Assembly: GCA_031216915.1 (NCBI GenBank)
Contig: CM062294.1
Span: 393,071,217 to 393,135,216 of the forward strand
Origin: Pictodentalium vernedei
Lineage: Eukaryota; Mollusca; Scaphopoda; Dentaliida; Dentaliidae
Length of the DNA: 64,000 nt
Reading direction: 5' to 3'
In this document: positions 33,767-40,992 of the stretch, one piece after another
Layout of the letters: every line of letters begins with the position of its first letter
How positions within the stretch are numbered: the first letter of the stretch is position 1
Translations under genes and position numbers: made by a program
The notes under the pieces: model-generated
The model's database searches: none
Told to the model about the DNA's origin: nothing
Seen by the model: only the letters and a program-made list of their open reading frames with translations

Positions 33767-34521
33767 TTTGAATTTTGCGTTTTTCAAACTTGAAGGGTCA
33801 GATTTATTTCAATAGAGTAAGTTCTTGTGTGCCTGGTAACAAGAATATAGAATCGATTTGAGACCATGCAAGCAAAACAAGTTCCACCGTATGTTCGGCC
33901 CAGTGGATTCTCACATGTCAGTTGAACGAAAAACGCCACGAGAAACAGACGCCCGTGTTACAGTACAGTTACACAGAATGCCAGCGGGATTGAATGTCGA
34001 ATACTCTCGACCTACTGTGAAAACCTCTTTAAAAAACATTTCAACCCAAAGTCCAAAGGTCACTTTATGTCAGACCGGTTTTTCACTCTTCAGTGATTCA
34101 AGCTCACGGATCCGGTGGCAAAAACTTGTAGGTTGAAATATGTGAAGACGAAGGGAGGAAACCTGTATCGTCCTGATATTTAAAGACGCTAACATGTATA
34201 TCGGATCATGCAATGGAAGAGGACCCAGTAAATGGATTTACCAATTTTTTCAACGGTGAACTACAGTTCCCTTCAGTGTAAAATGGCTCATAACACCAGC
34301 TTATTTATTAGCTACGAATTCTGCTTCGGCGTTTTAAAAAATAGTTTCTGAGCAAATGAATAAAATAATATATCAAATTTTCAGTTGAGTACACTTGGTT
34401 ACTCTCGTATCTGAAACTACAGACGATATTTCGTTTTTTTGTTTTTTTCCGCGATATTACTAGCGATATTCATTTCATTACCGGCTATATACTCGATTAA
34501 TCGGGAAAACGCCCAGCACCA
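33767..34521. other. hAT 5' non-coding region and terminus
   Basis: This region lies upstream of the transposase start and runs to the right inverted end (GGGAAAACGCCCAGCACC). It includes CGATATTACTAGCGATATTC-type subterminal repeats. No gene. Confidence 0.6.
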
Positions 34522-34975
34522 CTTGTAGTAAGATTCTGGTCCTCAATAGAGGAGTCTTTAGCTTTAGCAATAGAGGCCGATATGGTATCCATGCATCAGC
34601 AGGGCTATCAGGTGGGCGATAAAACACCCCTATTAACAACGATTTTCCACATTTAGTAAATATTTCAGCCCCTAAGCACTCAACATTAAGTATTTCAAGG
34701 TCTGGTCTGTGTTGGAAACGAATGCCATCTCTAAAATATAATGCTACCCCACCACCCCCTGATGTACGGTCAAGCCGTAATGCCTCCTGGAACCCAGGGA
34801 TCATAATATCAAACGTGGCTATGTGGCTTTGTAGCCATGTCCCTCTAAATGTCAAATTGTCAAAGGATTCTGATTCTGATTGACAGAGAATAATGTCTAA
34901 TTTAGGGTTCAGGCTACTAGTGTTCAGATGACAAATACGCAGTATGTTATGTGTATGATCGCAGTCAGTGTGGTT

Positions 34976-34999
34976 AGGTCCAGGGTTGGGCTCAATATC
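34976..34999 (-). other. 2A-like ribosome-skipping motif (DIEPNPGP)
   Basis: The minus-strand codons GAT ATT GAG CCC AAC CCT GGA CCT encode DIEPNPGP. With the residues on the far side of the MITE this gives LLLSGDIEPNPGP, a fit to the D-V/I-E-x-N-P-G-P consensus. Such motifs make the ribosome release the chain before the last Pro. They are known at the N-terminus of ORF2 in some APE-type LINEs. Confidence 0.85.
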
Positions 35000-35001
35000 A
35001 C

Positions 35002-35435
35002 TAGGGCTGTCACGATTTTTTAATTTAGGAATCGATTAATCGTCACAAATAATCGATAATAATTGATTAATCGTACCTAGATGACCCTCCCCATTTCCCT
35101 CTCTTTGAAGTCGTTAACCCTTTACCTAACATGTACGACACTTGCAAACAACATTCTTTGCAACTACAGACAGGTCTTGATTTTTACTCTGACGGTTCAA
35201 AAGTTCAGAACATCAAAGCTTTGATGTACCTGAAAGACAAATACTTCCAACGGCTTCTTGAGGTTTAACGTTGACGTTCTTGACCTTTTACCTTTAGCAA
35301 CAGTAGTTTTTCATCCAATTTTTTAAAATTATTAAATGTCTAAAACAGGGTAAAATTTAGCGATTCGTCGTCAATGAAAAATACAAATCAATTTCGGCAT
35401 GACCGATCGACAATCAATTAAGCGTGACAGCCCTA
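35002..35435. mobile_element. hAT-type MITE inside the 2A codons
   Basis: The 8-bp duplication AATATCAC lies at 34994-35001 and 35436-35443. The ends are TAGGGCTGTCACG and, inverted, TAGGGCTGTCACGC. The inside contains AATCGATTAATCG motifs and the left end of a TTAA MITE (TTAA at 35114, then CCCTTTACCTAAC). It is non-coding. Confidence 0.9.
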
Positions 35436-35489
35436 AATATCACCCGACAGTAATAAACGTATCATGCCTATTATAAAAACAAAGATCAT

Positions 35490-37365
35490 TAGCGAAACAT
35501 CTGTGCCTGCAGGAGTCGGAGAGACCACATCGACCTCATTATAACGATGTAACGATGGACATCAGGAGTATTGGAAACTTCGAATGAAGAAGGAAGTAAG
35601 CTGTAGTGACAGTGAAACATTCGAGTACAGTGATACCTCGATGGCGCAGATACAGGAAAAGTAACAAACATAACGATTGGTGTTACTGTAGTGTAGATTT
35701 CAAACAACGAACATGCACCGCTATGCAGAATAGACCTATCTGAGTACGGTATGCTGCTATGTTATACATCAGGTAATATTAGGGTGGTAATATGACCTGT
35801 ACGTGTAAGGTGCTCGGACTATATTGCTATTCTCAGATTGTGGACTCAATGTGTGATAACTTTCACTCGGAAATAAGTTGACATTGCTGATGAAATTCTG
35901 GTACTGGAATGCAAGAAATGTTTCATGTGTTGAAGCAACATATTTATGTACTTGGTCCATATAATAAATATGAAATAGTGATATATATACAAGGATGGCA
36001 TCTGCTTCATCGCGAAGCGGCAAGCAATGAGTGGAGGACAAACAGAAAAACAAAAAAGAATATCAGGATGCAATAAGCATGGTACTGGAAGGTATTATGG
36101 CTGTGGGGGGGAGGGGATATCAATTCAACTGTCGACAAAGTAGCTTTTCCAAATACTGTGGAGAGAGAGAGAGACTGGGAGATAGAAAGAAAGAGAGAGA
36201 GCGAGAGAAAAGAGCGGGAGAAGAAAGCTTGGCCAGCCAGAAAATAACAAGAATGACGAAGAATAAATTTAACCCAAAGTTGTCCATAGTTAAGCACTTC
36301 CAGCGATCAAACATTCACGTAATACTTACTATTCACAAATTATTGTGAACACAAATGTTCAAAATATTTACTTGGAGGACTAATCGCAAACGAAATACAT
36401 TAATGTCTTCTGGAAACTCAGGAGTAGGGTACCTGGTATACATGTGCGTGTGTAAAAGTGTGAAAAAGAGACATGGAGAAAGCAGGGATATATGTGCATA
36501 AACATACATACATACACACATCCACACACATGTATAAATGCACACACACAAGGATATGTATATATATATATACATATATAGTAGAATTGTCATTGACGAG
36601 CATATATATAGCCTGTCAGGTTTATTATGAAAATGTAACCTGACAGAATATAATGCATTAAACACACTGTGAAATGTCGGTTAACTTTTTGACTGCCAAA
36701 AGCATGACAATAGTTTGATAGCAAAGTCCAATACATAATTAAGTACTTACAGTGGTCTATATATTCGCATAACTTGCACAAGCTAAGATTTGTAGGATTT
36801 TTGCAGCATGTAAATCACACGAGTAAAAGAAACACAAAGGGAAGGGGAAGAAGGGGTAGTTAGAGAGAGAAAAACTGAGCGAATGAGTGAGAGAAAGAAT
36901 GAGGGAAGGCAATTAGACAGGAATGAGAAACAGACAGACAGACAGACAGACAGACATCACTAAATTACAGTCTGTATTGACAAAACATTTTCAATGACAG
37001 ATCTATGCATAATTAAGTTCTTTCAACGGTCTATGTATTGCATAATATACACAAGCCATGAACTGTAGAATTTTGCAGCATATAAATCACACAAGTAAAG
37101 GAAACAAATAGGGAAAGAGGTGGTTTTAAGGAGAGAGAAAACAGGAGAGAAAAGCTGAGTGAGTCAGATGGAAGCAGAGGGGAAGTAAGTAGACGAGAGG
37201 GAGAAATAGACAGACCAACAGACAGAAGATCAGACAGACGTCGCTAAAACATTTCCGATTACAGGAGTGTGATGTGTTTTATACAAGTAGGCTGAATGAA
37301 CAGTCACAGTTATGTAAATGGAACTATTGTTTCGGGGATAACTGTGATGCCCTGAAGTCAGTAGG
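35490..37365. other. Non-coding sequence between LINE ORF1 and ORF2 fragments
   Basis: It holds (GA)n-rich blocks (36160-36220), (CA)n and (TA)n tracts (36480-36610) and GACAGACAGACA (36930-36955). It also holds a roughly 290-bp duplication: about 36715-36955 recurs at about 37000-37245, with TAATTAAGT, GCAGCAT(G/A)TAAATCACAC and GGAGAGAGAAAA-type blocks. It probably includes LINE spacer plus unclassified insertions. No gene recognised. Confidence 0.5.
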
Positions 37366-37427
37366 TCAGGTCACAACTCTAAGCTTTTTCTCTAGGTCAC
37401 TCAGTTGCAATGGCGTAGTTATATGCT
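37366..37427 (-). pseudogene. LINE ORF1 C-terminal end (distal fragment)
   Basis: After removal of the hAT block 37428-45390 the frame continues from the 45391 fragment as ITTPLQLSDLEKKLRVVT and ends in TGA at 37366-37368. The in-frame join supports that these are the last codons of ORF1. Confidence 0.75.
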
Positions 37428-37812
37428 AGAGCTGGGCGATATCGACCCAAATAAAAAACGCGATATTTTCGGGATGATATTGTGGTTTACGGTATTATCG
37501 CGATATGTGGGGAATTAGTGCAAAACAGTCATTGAGTCACTGCAGCCCTGTTAATTTGGAAGAATAGCCTCGGCAAAACAATATTGCTGCAGGTCAAGCA
37601 ATCTGCATCAGCGAAAACACAAATCAACCATGTGGTGTGTTTAAATAGAAATCTGAAAAATTTATTATGAATGAGCACAATGAGCGCAACTTAATAGTTC
37701 TGTAGATTTTCACTTGAACATGGGCGCAGCCATATTAGACATACAGCACACAAACTGTGTGTTTTCTCTTTTGTCTTTGGTTAAAATTGTAAAAAGCTAT
37801 ATTTTTATACTG

Positions 37813-38003
37813 TACCAATGACCCAGACTTAGCTGGTGCTAACTCCACAAAAACCAGGGCCAAACACAAATTTTGCCCCCCAATCCCCAAAATTTGCATC
37901 CAAAACAAAAAGAAATCATGTCCTAAAGGACCTCCATAGTACGACTCTACTGCGCATGCGCAGTGACGCAGTCGTCCCGAAATTGGCGCCAAATATCATT
38001 CTC
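37813..38003. repeat. Left inverted terminal repeat, DIRS-like copy 1
   Basis: About 190 bp, inverted relative to 44707-44896 with roughly one mismatch. It contains the perfect palindrome ACTGCGCATGCGCAGT at 37949-37964, a match to the NRF-1 site consensus. It probably contains the promoter. Confidence 0.9.
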
Positions 38004-38889
38004 TGTTTGGCCCTTCATCAGTCAACATCTCACTGATCTTTGTGCTTGTAAATCTCAGTTTAAAGGATGCCAGACACGTAATTCTTGGAGAAAATGTGAT
38101 TCTAAGGAGGATAGAAGGAGGAGAGGAAAAAAGAAGTGGCAAAAAATAATCAGGGCTGTACTTAAAATTTTTTGTTAAAATTATGTTAAGTTGCCTATTT
38201 TCGAGGCAAACGCCTCTTGTTGTCATTCTTGCTAATTGTTGCACTGCTTATTCAGTGTTTCCTCTCCCCTAACCTTCTAAAGTCCCCCCTTGCAATTCTC
38301 CCATGCTTTTGGCATATTTTTGAGAAGTTTCATTTCTAAAATTTCCCTGGGAGAGTTGCTTGGTTACAGAATGTTTTCTGTTATTTTCCCCATAGTTACG
38401 TTTTCACCCATGGGTGTATAACGTTTGTGTTCTGCATCTTCCATCTGATGTTCTGCAGATTCTCCCCTGGGAGTCTCTGTTTTGCATCAGATAGAGTGTA
38501 ATTGAGGACTGATTCCGGGCCAGTTTTTTCAGTGCCTGGAGTCATGTTTTCTTCTGTGTTTACACTGTTTGTTTTCATTGGCAACAGCCTTTTTTGAGGG
38601 GGGCTGTTTGCCTTTGAGGTAGTTTATCTCATTATAAGATACATTTATATTATCCGAAAGTGTCTCATTAATTATTTTATATAATTTTAAAATTTTTGAC
38701 CACACTTTGCCATCGGATCCATCGGGGCTCAACGTTACTTTTCAGCAACTTGGGCTTCTCTGAAAAAATATTTTTTCAAAATTATTTTGTTTTGCAATTG
38801 TTTTTTCATTTATTAATGGATCATGTTATTATGTATCTTTGTGTCAGGGGTTTTTGCGAGTAACTAGGACTTATTGTTGTCCCTTCACA

Positions 38890-40992
38890 ATGAAAGGAAC
38901 TTGTTCAAATTGTAATAGGAAGAAATCTTCCTCTGACTTTCATGATTATTGCATAAATTGTAGTCAGTGTTCTCGCATTAATCCCTGTCCTGTATGTGAA
39001 CATTGGGATGAGAAACATTGGAAACGTGTGTCACGATATGTTGTTTCTGGAGAAAGAGCGATGCCGGCTCTTTCTCCACAAGGTCACTCTACTCTCTCAG
39101 TTTCTATTTCAGAGGAACCAGAACAGGGTGATGTTTCCATGTTATCTTCTTCAAGTGTGCGTCCGTCGTCACAATTAAATACAGAGCTAGCGGCAAAAGT
39201 GCTCATGGAGATTAGACAAATGTCGTCCGCTAGCTCGCCCGGTGTAGCGTCCATTCACCGAATGGTTCGGCAGCCGGGTTCGTCCGATGCGGTCCAAGAG
39301 GAAATTTTGGGTGATGCGAGCACTATAAAAATAATAGATGCACACCCAGTGACGGCGGATAGTGAACGAGAACGGAGGAAGCCTTTTAGTCCGGTTCCTA
39401 GCTCGTCCAGGTCCAGCCGGGCCGCGAGCGAGAGAGGCCCCTCTCTCGTACAACAACATCTGGGACCAGATGTTGTGGTACAAAATGTGTCTTTAGCGGA
39501 GCATACGTCCGTCGCTCGGGACGCTCCGTTGTATAAGCAGTCCGCAGAGACTGTTAAGGCTTCCTCTTCTCGCCGGCGCACACGACCGCACCTTGGCTGC
39601 GTGACCTCCGATATCTTGCCAGCTTCGCCGATGAAGGATTATTCGGTGACCAGGTCACACCATCCGGCAGCCAGGGACTCGAGACCGATGGACTCCGGAC
39701 GTTCGCATAGGAAAAGTATGCGGGAGCCATCTGATGCGGAGCTGCCCTCGGCAAAGCAGCGAAAGACCGCTCCTCCGCAGGTCTCGACGTCGGACATTCT
39801 AGTGCAGATAGCACAGCTTATCGCAGCATCCCAGCAGCCGACAGAGACGGTGTCGGATCGAGAATTATCCGACGGCGCTGGGTCGGTACGCTCCGCCGAA
39901 GCATCGGGGGCGGACGACCGGGAACATCGGGAGGTCCGACCGGATGGTGAAAGGGATACGGATGAATTGGAGCTATCCCTTTCGGAACAACACAAAGCTG
40001 CCGTAGACTTCATCCGGCACTTTCTTCCTCAAGTTGTTCCGTCGGGCCAGACTGCTGCGCTTCCGGACAGGAGAATTATAGCGTCATTGGACTCTGATTT
40101 TTTCGAGCGGTTCAGGGACATCGCTCCCGAGTTTCCGTCGCAGTCCAATAATGTTGCAAGAACATTTGAATTATTGAACGACGCTATTTTTAAACTTGCT
40201 TCCAGGACAGGGAAAGCAGGCTTCTTGTCCGCAAATACTCTCAACCTGCCTTTCATTAATGCAAGGAATAAATTCGACACGGCAGGTCAGGGTATACCGA
40301 GAGTTCCTCTGCGTATGGACGACGAGGCGGAAGACTTAGAGCTATCATTACCGTCGTCAGCTTCTATTCCAACCGCAGTGTTGGAAACAGCTATTGCGTC
40401 TAACAGAGCCAATTTAGATGCCTTATCTTACGCAGATCACCTTACGAAGGCGTTATCACTGCGTCTTCAAGGGGAAGAGTTTCAGGATATACAATCCTCC
40501 TTAAGACTTCTTTCAAGGGCAGTAGCTTATTCCACGTGTAACTCCGCCCTTTCAGTGGCTAATCTGGAGTTGGTTAGACGTGACGCAGCCCTGTCTACAT
40601 CCACACTAGTGGATTCTAAGGTGAAGAACTCTCTTAGAGTCGCTTCGGTCTCAGGAGATCTTCTCTTTGACGGCAAGCTTTCCGCTATTTATGATAATAT
40701 TAAAAAGAAAGCTAGTGATTCTCTGTTGTTTAGATCCGCTCCTAAAAGGTCGGATTCAGCAGACACGAATAAGGCGGGCACTTCTGGGTCTTATCCGCCC
40801 AAGAGAGGTTCCTATAGAGGTTCCGGTGCGTCCTCTAGCTCTTATTCGAGAGACCGTCAGGATAGCGACTCTCGTTCGGGACGTCCTTCAGGCCGGGACA
40901 ATCGGTCGGACGCCCCGAGGTCGACGAGGCGAGGTGCGGGTCGTGGAAGACGTGGTTTCTCCTACCGCAGGCCTCGCAGATCCAGGAGGTGA
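38890..40992 (+). CDS. DIRS-like ORF1, gag-like protein (700 aa), copy 1
   Basis: The start is ATG 38890, because the same Met begins the frame in copy 2 (55808) and no upstream ATG is in frame. The N-terminus is Cys/His-rich (CSNC, CINCSQC, NPCPVCEHW), a likely zinc-binding region. A long Ser/Arg-rich, low-complexity middle follows, then a more ordered region from about residue 370 (HKAAVDFIRHFLPQVV, FFERFRDIAPEFP, RAVAYSTCNSALSVANLEL). The C-terminus is a basic Arg/Gly/Ser tail ending RRPRRSRR, suited to nucleic-acid binding. It is the first ORF of the element. Its TGA overlaps the ATG of ORF2 by one base (TGATG). Confidence 0.85.
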   Translation: MKGTCSNCNRKKSSSDFHDYCINCSQCSRINPCPVCEHWDEKHWKRVSRYVVSGERAMPALSPQGHSTLSVSISEEPEQGDVSMLSSSSVRPSSQLNTELAAKVLMEIRQMSSASSPGVASIHRMVRQPGSSDAVQEEILGDASTIKIIDAHPVTADSERERRKPFSPVPSSSRSSRAASERGPSLVQQHLGPDVVVQNVSLAEHTSVARDAPLYKQSAETVKASSSRRRTRPHLGCVTSDILPASPMKDYSVTRSHHPAARDSRPMDSGRSHRKSMREPSDAELPSAKQRKTAPPQVSTSDILVQIAQLIAASQQPTETVSDRELSDGAGSVRSAEASGADDREHREVRPDGERDTDELELSLSEQHKAAVDFIRHFLPQVVPSGQTAALPDRRIIASLDSDFFERFRDIAPEFPSQSNNVARTFELLNDAIFKLASRTGKAGFLSANTLNLPFINARNKFDTAGQGIPRVPLRMDDEAEDLELSLPSSASIPTAVLETAIASNRANLDALSYADHLTKALSLRLQGEEFQDIQSSLRLLSRAVAYSTCNSALSVANLELVRRDAALSTSTLVDSKVKNSLRVASVSGDLLFDGKLSAIYDNIKKKASDSLLFRSAPKRSDSADTNKAGTSGSYPPKRGSYRGSGASSSSYSRDRQDSDSRSGRPSGRDNRSDAPRSTRRGAGRGRRGFSYRRPRRSRR

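Larger units (their letters stand above)
21797..34521 (-). mobile_element. hAT transposon (ZBED/Ac-like) with two nested insertions
   Basis: The 8-bp direct repeat CTTGTAGT at 21789-21796 and 34522-34529 flanks ends TCGTGCTGGGCGATATCC and, inverted, TGGTGCTGGGCGTTTTCC. The transposase remnants run on the minus strand (33766 to 30144). Removing the LTR element (22030-29140) and the tandem-core element (30647-32594) leaves about 3.7 kb, a normal hAT size. The LINE endonuclease frame rejoins across the whole block. Confidence 0.88.
34530..35489 (-). pseudogene. LINE ORF2 remnant: leader, 2A-like motif and endonuclease N-terminus
   Basis: The minus-strand frame starts at ATG 35487-35489 and reads MIFVFIIGMIRLLLSGDIEP NPGP, split by the hAT MITE at 35002-35435. 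It continues with HTDCDHTHNILRICHLNTSS and then the APE-type endonuclease blocks LTFRGTWLQSHI, GGGVALYFRDGI and GVFYRPPDSPADAWIP. A frameshift near 34590 moves to a frame (SIAKAKDSSIEDQNLTT) that joins the fragment at 21788. The endonuclease nicks target DNA. The segment normally holding the first catalytic residues looks shortened between HLNTSS and DIILCQSE. Confidence 0.85.

Noticed and set aside
36007-36665. Ser/Leu-rich and Tyr/Ile-rich minus-strand frames
   Set aside because: They derive from GA-rich and (CA/TA)n tracts.
39187-40280. Several minus-strand frames of 80-124 codons
   Set aside because: They are antisense to the GC-rich, low-complexity DIRS ORF1 and recur opposite copy 2 for the same reason.
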